Assembly: GCA_017537965.1 (NCBI GenBank)
Contig: JAFYJV010000026.1
Span: 1 to 37,333, forward strand
Direction of reading: 5' to 3'
DNA from: Bacteroidales bacterium
GTDB taxonomy: Bacteria > Bacteroidota > Bacteroidia > Bacteroidales > F082
Length of the DNA: 37,333 nt
A model generated the notes under the pieces. It searched no databases. It was given only the letters and a program-made list of their open reading frames with translations, and had not been told where the DNA came from. The position numbers were made by a program, and so were the translations under genes. Each line of letters starts with the position of its first letter. The stretch's first letter is position 1. Shown here piece by piece: positions 24,529 through 31,461 of the stretch.

Positions 24529-25917
24529 ATGAAATACTATCTCCTGCCCTTCGGATGCCAGATGAACCTCAGTGACACGGAACGCGTTCGCACCGTGCTG
24601 CAAAAGATGGGGTTTGTGCCCACTGACAACGAAGAAGAAGCCACCATCCTCGGCATCATCGCCTGCTCGGTACGACAGAAAGGCATCGACAAGGTGTATG
24701 GGCGCATCGAGAAATGGAATGCCATGAAGAACCGCCAGAATGCGATCACCTTCGTGTCGGGCTGCATCCTGCCTGCCGACCGGCTCCGCTTTCTCAAACT
24801 GTTCGACCTTGTTTTCCCCATGAACGAGTTGCCCCAACTGCCTGAGATGATCCGCCAATACGGCATCGTCACCCCAGCCTCGCTACGGATGGGCGAAGAG
24901 ATCGAGGCGCAGCCCGTAGTCCGTCCCGTCGCGCCGCTGTTCCACAAAGACGACAAGGTCAACCCCTCCGCCAACATGGAACATTTCTGGGAAATCAACC
25001 CCATGCAGACCTCATCGTTCGAGGCTTTCATCCCGATTCAAAACGGATGCAACAACTTCTGCACCTATTGTGCTGTGCCATACACTAGAGGCAGAGAGGT
25101 TTCCAGATCGTCGGAGGATATATTGAACGAGGTGAAAGAGCTGGTGGAAAAGGATTACAAGAGCATCACCTTGTTGGGACAGAACGTCAATTCGTATGGT
25201 TTGGACAAGAAGGGCGAAGAGATCGACTTCGCTGAGTTGCTTAGGCGCATTGGCGAATACGGCAAGGCTTCGGGCAAGGAGTTTTGGGTATATTACACGG
25301 CACCGCATCCCCGCGACATGGGCGACGACATCATCGAGGTGATGGCACAATACGACTGCCTCGCCAAGCAGATCCACATCCCGATCCAGTCGGGTGACGA
25401 CAACATGCTGCAACGCATGAACCGGCACCACAATCTGGAGCGTTACCGTCATATCATCCAAACCATCCGCCGTGTGCTCCCCACTGCCACCATCTTCACT
25501 GACATCATCGTGGGCTTCACCCATGAGAGCGAGGAGGAGTTCGAGAACACCCGAAAAGCCATGGAAGAGTTCAAATACAACATGGCATACATCGCCCAAT
25601 ACAGCGTGCGCGAAGGTGCCGTGGCCTCCAAGTGGGAGGACGACGTGCCCAAGGAAGTGAAGCGCCAGCGTTATCACCGCCTCACCGAAGAGTTGATGAA
25701 GCACTCCTTAGTCTATAACCAGACCTTGGTGGGCACCACCGTTAAGATGCTCGTTGAAGACTACGATCGCAAGAGCGGGTATCTCACTGGCCACACCGAA
25801 GGAAAGATTGTCATAAGATTCGCTTCCAATGATACTTCATTGATTGGGCAAATTGTGAATGTGAAGGTGACTTCGGCGACGGCGTTGTCGATTGAGGGCT
25901 GTATTGTATTAGACTAA
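24529..25917 (+). CDS. miaB: tRNA-2-methylthio-N6-isopentenyladenosine synthase (MiaB type)
   Basis: The protein has 462 residues. The N-terminal methylthiotransferase domain holds C10 (FGCQMN), C46 (IIACSVRQKG) and C79 (VSGCILPAD) for the auxiliary 4Fe-4S cluster. The radical-SAM core has C174, C178 and C181 (CNNFCTYC), and a C-terminal TRAM domain ends SIEGCIVLD. MiaB methylthiolates A37 of tRNAs reading UNN codons. The second cluster motif lacks the usual Asn-Thr before the Cys (ACSVRQKG instead of NTCSVRE), so it may belong to a divergent MiaB branch. Part of its last codons recurs as a direct repeat 1.6 kb away, and its stop overlaps the convergent DUF1016 gene by four bases. Confidence 0.88.
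   Translation: MKYYLLPFGCQMNLSDTERVRTVLQKMGFVPTDNEEEATILGIIACSVRQKGIDKVYGRIEKWNAMKNRQNAITFVSGCILPADRLRFLKLFDLVFPMNELPQLPEMIRQYGIVTPASLRMGEEIEAQPVVRPVAPLFHKDDKVNPSANMEHFWEINPMQTSSFEAFIPIQNGCNNFCTYCAVPYTRGREVSRSSEDILNEVKELVEKDYKSITLLGQNVNSYGLDKKGEEIDFAELLRRIGEYGKASGKEFWVYYTAPHPRDMGDDIIEVMAQYDCLAKQIHIPIQSGDDNMLQRMNRHHNLERYRHIIQTIRRVLPTATIFTDIIVGFTHESEEEFENTRKAMEEFKYNMAYIAQYSVREGAVASKWEDDVPKEVKRQRYHRLTEELMKHSLVYNQTLVGTTVKMLVEDYDRKSGYLTGHTEGKIVIRFASNDTSLIGQIVNVKVTSATALSIEGCIVLD
25881..25898 (+). repeat. Direct repeat copy 1 (in miaB tail)
   Basis: GGCGTTGTCGATTGAGGG in the last codons of miaB recurs with one mismatch at 27463-27480. The two copies flank the DUF1016 nuclease gene. Confidence 0.7.
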
Positions 25918-27146
25918 GCTTCTCTCTCGTCCTTTTCATTATTATTCTGTGTTTCCATCAACCGTCTTGATTCTTGCAATTCACTTTGTAACAATTCCAC
26001 ACGTTCTATCAATTGTTCCTGCGTCGGTAGAGCATCAGCAATTCGAATATTATTGTATGTGGCCACCCCCATCGGTGTATTGATTCCCCTAAACGACCAT
26101 TGAACATCGGCTTTATTCAGATTTGAACAGATCAGAAGCCCTATGGTAGGATTATCTTCACTTTGTTTCAGCAACTCATCAACTGCGTTGACATAGAAAT
26201 TCAACTTGCCAGCAAATTCAGGCTCAAATGGTCTTGCTTTCAACTCACAAACTATGTAACAATGCAGTCGGATATGGTAAAACAACAAATCTATCTTACG
26301 CGATCTACCACCAACAATGATTTCTTTTTGACGACCAAGAAAAGCAAAGCCAGTCCCAAGTTCCAAAAGCAAATCCGTAATACTCTTGCTTAAGGCTACT
26401 TCCAATTCATGCTCATCGTAGGTCACGTGATCTACAGTGGCAAAACCAAAATCATAATTCTCTTTCACTACTTGTTGTGCAAACTGGGATAATTGGGGCG
26501 TGAGATGCTGTGGGAAATTATTAGGTGCCTTTCCTCGTTTATGGAAAAGGTCTTCGGACATAACATGCTCCAAAGCATCACGACTAATGCCTTCTTCTAT
26601 GGTATAACCAACGTAAAACAATGCTTCCTCGATAGTTTGTGAATGTTGCATGATTCGTATATGATGTCCCCATGGAACACATAAAAAAGGCATGGGAAAT
26701 TCTGAAACGACCTGTTTCAGTTTTTCTTCACCCTCCCATTCATCCCCTATTTGTTGTAGCTTTTTCCAATAATTCTCTTTTGGCAACAATTCTGAAACAG
26801 CCTGTTTCACTTTCCCCGATTTCTCAGTATAGAATAGGTACCATTGTTTCATGTACCAAAGATTTCTTGATGAGAAATTATTGCTGCTGGGAAACTCTTT
26901 CTTCATATCAAGGCTTACCTGCTCTACTACACCCGTCCCCCAGCGTTCCTCTGCCTTTTTTATTACAAGGTCACGGCCAAGTTGCCAATTGTACAACAAC
27001 TTCTCTACATTTATCTTGAATGCAGCTTTCACCTGTGCTGAACGGTATCGTCGTTTCAATTCCGCGATCCACACTGCATAATCCTTATCTAGATGGATAT
27101 CATGCGTCTTTACCATACGCGGGTGCTCTTCTTGTTTCTCTAACAT
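25914..27146 (-). CDS. DUF1016 (YhcG-type) PDDEXK nuclease family protein
   Basis: The protein has 410 residues. Residues about 15-170 are the DUF1016 N-terminal domain (VEKLLYNWQLGRDLV, SSRNLWYMKQWYLFY). Residues about 235-390 are the PDDEXK nuclease-like domain, with the active-site series D in RSRKIDLLFYH and E-x-K in IVCELKARPFEPE. A short coiled coil (QLIERVELLQSELQESRRL) closes the protein. Homologues lie in defence and restriction neighbourhoods, but a substrate is not established. The gene is convergent with miaB (four-base overlap), AT-richer than its surroundings, has its own promoter and is flanked by an 18-base direct repeat, all pointing to acquisition. Confidence 0.88.
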   Translation of the reverse strand: MLEKQEEHPRMVKTHDIHLDKDYAVWIAELKRRYRSAQVKAAFKINVEKLLYNWQLGRDLVIKKAEERWGTGVVEQVSLDMKKEFPSSNNFSSRNLWYMKQWYLFYTEKSGKVKQAVSELLPKENYWKKLQQIGDEWEGEEKLKQVVSEFPMPFLCVPWGHHIRIMQHSQTIEEALFYVGYTIEEGISRDALEHVMSEDLFHKRGKAPNNFPQHLTPQLSQFAQQVVKENYDFGFATVDHVTYDEHELEVALSKSITDLLLELGTGFAFLGRQKEIIVGGRSRKIDLLFYHIRLHCYIVCELKARPFEPEFAGKLNFYVNAVDELLKQSEDNPTIGLLICSNLNKADVQWSFRGINTPMGVATYNNIRIADALPTQEQLIERVELLQSELQESRRLMETQNNNEKDEREA

Positions 27147-27201
27147 ATTTATTATATTTTCAATTCTTATATTAAATCTATTGTTTTAATATTTTGGCCT
27201 A

Positions 27202-27231
27202 CAAAAATACAATTATTTTAATACTAATCAA
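27202..27231 (-). promoter_or_regulatory. Promoter of the DUF1016 nuclease gene
   Basis: On the minus strand TTG (27231-27229) and TATTTTTG (27209-27202) are spaced by 19 bases, a full Bacteroidota promoter, giving a leader of about 50 bases. Confidence 0.7.
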
Positions 27232-27388
27232 CTATTACAATGAAATTGATATAACATTTTTAGATTTATTTATAAAACGAAAATAGCAAATAGGCCTTCT
27301 AAACCTTTTCTTGACCTGGGAATCCACATACGAAACGAGCCTCATGATTGTTTTACAAAGAAAGATGGCTTCTGAATTGATTTCTTAT

Positions 27389-27396
27389 TATCTTTG
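27389..27396 (+). promoter_or_regulatory. -7 box upstream of the small open frame
   Basis: TATCTTTG matches TAnnTTTG 25 bases before the ATG at 27422. No -33 box is visible at the right distance. It may be a relic of a former gene's promoter. Confidence 0.4.
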
Positions 27397-27421
27397 CAAA
27401 CAATAATCAGTATTATATACA

Positions 27422-27493
27422 ATGCCGAAATCACCAGAAGAAATAAAAGAATTACTGGAATTGGCATTGTCGATTGAGGGGGAATTGGTATAA
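27422..27493 (+). pseudogene. 23-codon open frame, possible gene remnant ending in a copy of the miaB tail
   Basis: ATG to TAA encodes 23 residues (MPKSPEEIKELLELA then LSIEGELV). The last third repeats the ALSIEG end of MiaB at both DNA and protein level. It has a -7 box and ends three bases before the SGNH hydrolase stop on the other strand. It is either a small peptide gene or the scar of an insertion or duplication; the second seems likelier. Confidence 0.35.
27463..27480 (+). repeat. Direct repeat copy 2
   Basis: GGCATTGTCGATTGAGGG matches the miaB-tail copy at 25881-25898 in 17 of 18 positions and in the same orientation and reading phase. Confidence 0.7.
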
Positions 27494-27495
27494 CT

Positions 27496-28233
27496 TTATT
27501 CTATGTATTTCTTGATTTCCTCCGCCCACCTGTTGTATGCCTCGGGAATAAGATGAACGCCATCACGCGTCAATTCTTTTGGCATCTCGCCATCATTTTC
27601 GTACAACGACCACAAATCCACATAAACGCAGTTTGAACGGGCTGCTATTTTTGCTATTGTTTCATTTGATTTTATGATTTTTTCGCTGCTTGCGCGCCCT
27701 TTGCACATAGAATGATTCACTGGTAAAATGCTCTGCAAATAAATCTCTGCCTGAGGTACCGCACTTTTGATGGAATCCACCATACCTTGATACTGCGTCT
27801 CAAAAGTCTTCTCCGATTTGCGTCGCAAACCATTTATGCCCGTCAAAACAAATACTTTTTCGGGATGTACTACCTTAACTTGTTTTACCCGAAGCATTAC
27901 GCCATTCATATTATCGCCAGGATAGCCTAAATTGCAGGTTTTCACATTCGGAAAGTAATCTTGAAAATTTCCTCCACAAGTCTGTGAACTTCCAATAAAA
28001 ACAACATCAGCATCATAATCCATCTTTCTCAGTGTGTTCGTCCATCCTTGAATACACCAATAGTCACCTCGATTTCTTGGGTTCAATTCGCATAGTCCTA
28101 AGCTATTTCCCATTATTTGGAAATAATGCGTCTTTGAATTCATCTGACTAATTCCAACCAGCAAAACTACATTTGCCACCAATGACAGAACTAATGTCGC
28201 CACAAGTCCTCTGCTGTTTTTTGTATTTTTCAT
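27496..28233 (-). CDS. Membrane-anchored SGNH/GDSL-type hydrolase
   Basis: The protein has 245 residues. An N-terminal membrane helix or uncleaved signal (residues 10-30) is followed by an SGNH hydrolase fold. Block I is VVFIGSSQT (nucleophile S83, with GSS in place of GDS), block II is NLGYPGDN, block III is LTGINGL (N134), and block V is D224-x-x-H227 in RDGVHLIPEAY. Family members are esterases or O-acetyl hydrolases acting on sugars, glycans or lipids; the substrate here is unknown. The gene stands alone on the minus strand. A structured RNA with a terminator lies directly upstream, so expression is probably controlled by attenuation. Confidence 0.85.
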   Translation of the reverse strand: MKNTKNSRGLVATLVLSLVANVVLLVGISQMNSKTHYFQIMGNSLGLCELNPRNRGDYWCIQGWTNTLRKMDYDADVVFIGSSQTCGGNFQDYFPNVKTCNLGYPGDNMNGVMLRVKQVKVVHPEKVFVLTGINGLRRKSEKTFETQYQGMVDSIKSAVPQAEIYLQSILPVNHSMCKGRASSEKIIKSNETIAKIAARSNCVYVDLWSLYENDGEMPKELTRDGVHLIPEAYNRWAEEIKKYIE

Positions 28234-28280
28234 TTGATTTGATAGTTTTCACCTAACTATCAATCACATCCGAAAGACTG

Positions 28281-28311
28281 AAAACAAAAGGTGTGAGCCT
28301 TTCTACTCACA
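28281..28311 (-). terminator. Intrinsic terminator in the leader of the SGNH hydrolase gene
   Basis: In the minus-strand RNA TGTGAG (28311-28306 on the other strand) pairs with CTCACA (28297-28292) around an eight-base loop. It is followed by CCTTTTGTTTT. It lies about 48 bases before the hydrolase ATG. Its 3' arm extends to GCTCACACC, which is perfectly complementary to an upstream GGTGTGAGC, so an antiterminator can form instead. Confidence 0.75.
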
Positions 28312-28550
28312 TTCACGGGAAGCGTAGGAAGAAACCCGTCTAACTACGATAGATGCAGCTCACACCAATACTGGCGAGCATTAACTTCAGTAGTTAGTTG
28401 GGCACCTGCGTCCCATGAATTAGGCTGTTATCCGTTTTTCAGAACAATCAGTTTCCTACGCTTTATGTTCGAATGTGATAATAGCTAATGCCTTGTTATT
28501 AAATATGTTAGTTTACCTTTCTTACTATACCATGTACCGTTTTTGAATGA
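28290..28550 (-). ncRNA. Structured leader RNA / candidate attenuator or riboswitch of unknown class
   Basis: Read on the minus strand from the predicted start near 28550. A 10-bp closing stem pairs AGCGTAGGAA (28462-28453) with TTCCTACGCT (28330-28321). Inside it CTAACTAC (28397-28390) pairs with GTAGTTAG (28347-28340), extended by CCC/GGG (28402-28400 with 28337-28335). On top is an apical hairpin with ATG/CAT, CTC/GAG and CCA/TGG steps. A rival hairpin ACGGG/CCCGT (28339-28335 with 28319-28315) is also possible. Downstream GCTCACACC (28298-28290) can pair with apical GGTGTGAGC (28366-28358), a perfect 9-bp alternative to the 6-bp terminator. The signatures of TPP, cobalamin, tmRNA, RNase P and SRP RNA were looked for and not found; a 6S-like RNA is the main alternative. 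Confidence 0.65.
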
Positions 28551-28555
28551 CGTTG

Positions 28556-28563
28556 CAAAAATA
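28556..28563 (-). promoter_or_regulatory. -7 box of the structured leader RNA
   Basis: On the minus strand TATTTTTG matches TAnnTTTG and lies about 94 bases before the closing stem of the RNA. The nearest TTG for a -33 box is 24 bases away, wider than usual. It is divergent from the promoter of the four-helix-bundle gene. Confidence 0.55.
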
Positions 28564-28730
28564 GTGTTTTTTGAATACATCATCCTTCAACGGCTCATAT
28601 TTGTGAAATAAAAATAATTTCGAAAACTCGGATAAGCTAGTAAAGCACTTCCGCTCAACATCTTTTCTAATATGTCTGCCAATCATTGTTGATGTTTGAA
28701 GAAGAAAAAGAATTATAATACATAAGCATA

Positions 28731-28762
28731 TTGCAAATTAGTATATAAAAATATTATTTTTG
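28731..28762 (+). promoter_or_regulatory. Promoter of the four-helix-bundle gene
   Basis: TTG at 28731-28733 and TATTTTTG at 28755-28762 are separated by 21 bases and lie 25 bases before the ATG. The promoter is intact although the gene is interrupted. Confidence 0.65.
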
Positions 28763-28787
28763 CAAAACACGGCAAAAAAAACATCTT

Positions 28788-29531
28788 ATGCAGATTAACA
28801 GATTCGGGTATTACTGGTTGGATACTTGGGTGTTGGCCAACGTGATACAACTGGCCACGCAAGACTTCTGCACTCGCTATCTTAACCGCACCAATGATCC
28901 ATGTGGGCGACAATATGACCAGATGACACAGGCGGCGCGTTCCGTTCCAGCTAACATTGCAGAAGGCAACTCACGGCACTCCACTTCCAAAGAAACAGAG
29001 ATGCGCCTCACGGACGTGGCCAGGGCAAGTTTGGCGGAATTGGCCAACGATTATGTAAACTGGCTCATACGGCATGAAGTAATACCATGATCGGCAAAGT
29101 CGGTAGAACACAAAAGAGTCTGTTACACCCCCTTAGACCCTCCAACCTATAAAGACGATGTTCAACACCTTAGCAGCATCCACATCCTGGAGCAAAAGCA
29201 CAAGTTTGACACTTGGCTCTGTTCCAAGAATTCCATGACAGAAGCCAACTGTCTGCTCGTCCTATGCAATCGCCTCATCATGATGTTGGGCAAACAAATT
29301 GAAAATCAACTTGAAGTCTTCAGAGTAGAAGGTGGCTTCACCGAAGCTTTGTCAGCCGAAAGACTCGCTCACAGAGCAGAACAAAGTGCCCAAGCGAATG
29401 CACCACTTTGCCCTAAATGCGGCAAGCCGATGATAAAACGCATGGCCAAAAAAGGCAAAAACGCTGGCAATGAGTTTTGGAGTTGTTCAAGCTATCCAGA
29501 TTGCGATGGGACAAGGAGTATTTCGTTATAA
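28788..29531 (+). pseudogene. Four-helix-bundle protein with topoisomerase-type zinc ribbon, interrupted by an in-frame TGA
   Basis: A 247-codon frame is broken by one TGA at 29088-29090. The first part (100 residues) is a four-helix-bundle domain of the 23S rRNA intervening-sequence type (RQYDQMTQAARSVPANIAEG, KETEMRLTDVARASLAEL). The second part continues in the same frame without any other stop: KHKFDTWLCSKNS, EANCLLVLCNRLIMMLGKQ, then a C4 zinc ribbon of topoisomerase type (CPKCGKPM, WSCSSYPDC). The TGA falls after EVIP, where I would expect Pro-Trp in relatives, so a TGG-to-TGA change is the simplest explanation. An internal ATG at 29235 could start the second half. Function is unknown; such proteins are common in Bacteroidales genomes. 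Confidence 0.8.
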
Positions 29532-29557
29532 CGAATTTTCTAATAATGTAATTACGA

Positions 29558-29590
29558 TTTGGATCAATCCTTCAAAAAGCCGTAACTTTG
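29558..29590 (+). promoter_or_regulatory. Promoter of mtaB (-33 and -7 boxes)
   Basis: TTTG at 29558-29561 and TAACTTTG at 29583-29590 are separated by 21 bases. The -7 box ends 17 bases before the ATG, giving a leader of about 10 bases. Confidence 0.75.
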
Positions 29591-29607
29591 CCGAATGATT
29601 TGGTGAA

Positions 29608-30918
29608 ATGAACAAGAAAATTGCATTCAAAACCCTAGGTTGCCGCGTCAACCTCTTTGAGACCGATGCTTTGGCGTCGCGGTTCAAAAAGGGAGGCTAT
29701 GAGGTGGTTGACGGAAGCGAAGCCGACGTGTTTGTGGTGAACACCTGCACGGTGACCAACACGAGCGACCAAAAGTGCAGGCAAGCCATCCATCAAATTC
29801 GAAGGAAAAATCCCGAGGCCCTGTTGGTGGTCACCGGCTGCATGGTCAACCACCGCAAGGAGGAAATCATCCAAGAAGGGATGGCTGACTATGTCATTGA
29901 CAACGAGCGCAAAGCCGCCATCTTCGACATCGTGGACGAGCATTTCAAAAAAGGTCACAGCGATCCCGAAGGTTATGATCGCGACCTGTTCAGCTACCAG
30001 CCTGCCTACGACACCTTCCATACCCGAAGCCTCATCAAAATCCATGACGGCTGCAACAACTTTTGCTCTTACTGCATCATCCCAATGGTCAGAGGAAGAT
30101 CTACCAGTCGTCCCGCCCAAGACATCTATGATAACATCCGCAGCGTGGTGGATCACGGCTTCAAGGAAATCGTCCTGACCGGCGTCAACATGGGTCGTTA
30201 CAAGGATGGCGACACTAACTTTGAAGCCTTGGTCGAACACATTATTAATATAAAGGGCGATTTTCGCGTCAGAGTATCTTCCATTGAACCCGATCAGTTC
30301 AGCGATCGTTTCCTGCAACTCTTCCAACATGAGAAGCTCGCTCCACACATGCACATCTGTTTGCAAAGCGGTTCGGAAGACACACTGAAACGCATGCATA
30401 GGTTCTATACCGCAGCGCAGTTCCGTGAGATGTGCCAGCGCATCAAGGATTTTCGTCCCGACTTCAACCTCACCACCGACATTATCGTGGGCTTCCCAGG
30501 AGAGAACGAGGAGACGTTTAAGGAAAGTTGCGATTTTGCCCGCGAGATCGGCTTCAGCCACATCCACACCTTCAAATATTCGAAACGCACCGGCACCAAA
30601 GCAGCAACCATGCCCAACCAAGTGCCCGAAACGATCAAGTCGCAACGCAGCGAGGTGATGCGGGCCATCTCATTGGAAAACAAACTCAAGTATTTCGAAC
30701 TGATGAAGGGAAGGACACAGCGACTGTTGATTGAGCGCATCGATACCAAAGGAATTGCCAAAGGCTATGGAGAAAACTATCTCCCCATTCAAATCCAAGG
30801 AGAAGGATTGAAAAAAAACACATTCACCGAAGTGAAACTGGGAGTAATATTGAATAGGGATAACGAGGAAAAAATGACATTCACCTCGTCATTACCTCCC
30901 CAAGGGTCGGTGTGGTAA
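29608..30918 (+). CDS. mtaB: tRNA N6-threonylcarbamoyladenosine methylthiotransferase MtaB
   Basis: The protein has 436 residues. The auxiliary cluster cysteines are C12 (TLGCRVNLFE), C47 (VNTCTVTNTSDQKCRQ) and C78 (VTGCMVN). The radical-SAM cysteines are C149, C153 and C156 (CNNFCSYC). The VNTCTVTNTSDQK block and PMVRGRSTSRP mark the MtaB/e-type group, which converts t6A37 to ms2t6A37 in tRNA. The last dozen codons (from about 30887) fall inside the left arm of a palindromic repeat, so the repeat supplies the stop codon and the SSLPPQGSVW tail. It has its own promoter. Confidence 0.92.
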   Translation: MNKKIAFKTLGCRVNLFETDALASRFKKGGYEVVDGSEADVFVVNTCTVTNTSDQKCRQAIHQIRRKNPEALLVVTGCMVNHRKEEIIQEGMADYVIDNERKAAIFDIVDEHFKKGHSDPEGYDRDLFSYQPAYDTFHTRSLIKIHDGCNNFCSYCIIPMVRGRSTSRPAQDIYDNIRSVVDHGFKEIVLTGVNMGRYKDGDTNFEALVEHIINIKGDFRVRVSSIEPDQFSDRFLQLFQHEKLAPHMHICLQSGSEDTLKRMHRFYTAAQFREMCQRIKDFRPDFNLTTDIIVGFPGENEETFKESCDFAREIGFSHIHTFKYSKRTGTKAATMPNQVPETIKSQRSEVMRAISLENKLKYFELMKGRTQRLLIERIDTKGIAKGYGENYLPIQIQGEGLKKNTFTEVKLGVILNRDNEEKMTFTSSLPPQGSVW

Positions 30919-30984
30919 TCCAACAACCCAAATCTGAGATAATTCCAGTCGGATTGCCGCATCGCTACGCTCCTCGCAATGACG
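30887..30984. repeat. Palindromic REP/MITE-like repeat overlapping the mtaB 3' end
   Basis: The right arm (30951-30984), read on the minus strand, starts CGTCATTGCGAGGAGCG and ends GCGGCAATCC. This is the widely occurring CGTCATTGCGAG...CAATCC repeat. The left arm (30887-30921) starts CGTCATT and ends GGTAATCC in inverted orientation, with a diverged middle. A 29-base spacer separates the arms. Such elements scatter through many genomes, often between genes. Here the left arm is coding. Confidence 0.65.
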
Positions 30985-31022
30985 TCTATCGCACGCTTTT
31001 CAAAAAAAATTCTAGGAAATAA

Positions 31023-31052
31023 TTGTTTGTATCAAGAAAAGTTGTAATTTTG
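31023..31052 (+). promoter_or_regulatory. Promoter of rpsT (-33 and -7 boxes)
   Basis: TTG at 31023-31025 and TAATTTTG at 31045-31052 are spaced by 19 bases. The leader is about 38 bases and AT-rich. Confidence 0.75.
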
Positions 31053-31095
31053 CAGCCCGATTACAAAAAGATTAAACAATAAGACAACATAAAAA

Positions 31096-31350
31096 ATGGC
31101 AAATCACAAATCTTCACTCAAAAGAATTCGTCAAACCGAGAAGAGACGTCTCCACAACCGTTACTATGCCAAGTCCATGCGTAACGAAGTCAGAAAGTTC
31201 AGAACCATCACCGACAAGTCAGAGGCTGAGACCAAGCTTCCTAAAATGTATTCCATCATCGACAAACTCGCCAAGCGCGGCATCATCCACAAGAACAAAG
31301 CCGGCAATTTGAAGTCGAAACTGACGAAACACACCGCCAAGTTGGCCTAA
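31096..31350 (+). CDS. rpsT: 30S ribosomal protein S20
   Basis: The protein has 84 residues, highly basic and helical, the normal length for bS20. The motifs [30 protein letters not shown] and the C-terminal [19 protein letters not shown] are diagnostic. It binds 16S rRNA early in small-subunit assembly. It is a single-gene unit with its own promoter and a strong terminator 27 bases after the stop. Confidence 0.97.
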   Translation: MANHKSSLKRIRQTEKRRLHNRYYAKSMRNEVRKFRTITDKSEAETKLPKMYSIIDKLAKRGIIHKNKAGNLKSKLTKHTAKLA

Positions 31351-31376
31351 TAAGAGTAATATTTCATCATAATGTC

Positions 31377-31408
31377 GGCCTCCTCTGTTCCAGAGGAGGC
31401 CTTTTTTT
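31377..31408 (+). terminator. Intrinsic terminator of rpsT
   Basis: An uninterrupted 11-bp stem GGCCTCCTCTG/CAGAGGAGGCC with a three-base loop is followed by seven Ts. Confidence 0.95.
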
Positions 31409-31461
31409 GTTTGATATTGTAGAATTTTTTGTAACTTGCGCCGGTTTATTATTCACACCTT

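Larger units (their letters stand above)
27147..27421. other. AT-rich spacer with promoters, no gene
   Basis: The 275 bases between the nuclease gene and the small open frame at 27422 are very AT-rich. They contain the minus-strand promoter of the nuclease gene and a plus-strand -7 box. I see no further coding or RNA gene. Confidence 0.6.

Noticed and set aside
28321-28462. GCGTAGGAA in the structured RNA resembles the end of the TPP riboswitch
   Set aside because: The rest of the TPP consensus (CTGAGA and GAACCTGAT) is missing, and the sequence is explained by the 10-bp closing stem.
28450-28475. TTCGAA near a stem as a possible tRNA T-loop
   Set aside because: No acceptor, D or anticodon stems fit around it.
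29088-29090. TGA read as Trp through an altered genetic code
   Set aside because: Several intact genes here end in TGA (DUF5683, parA, lplA, lolA-like), so TGA is a normal stop.
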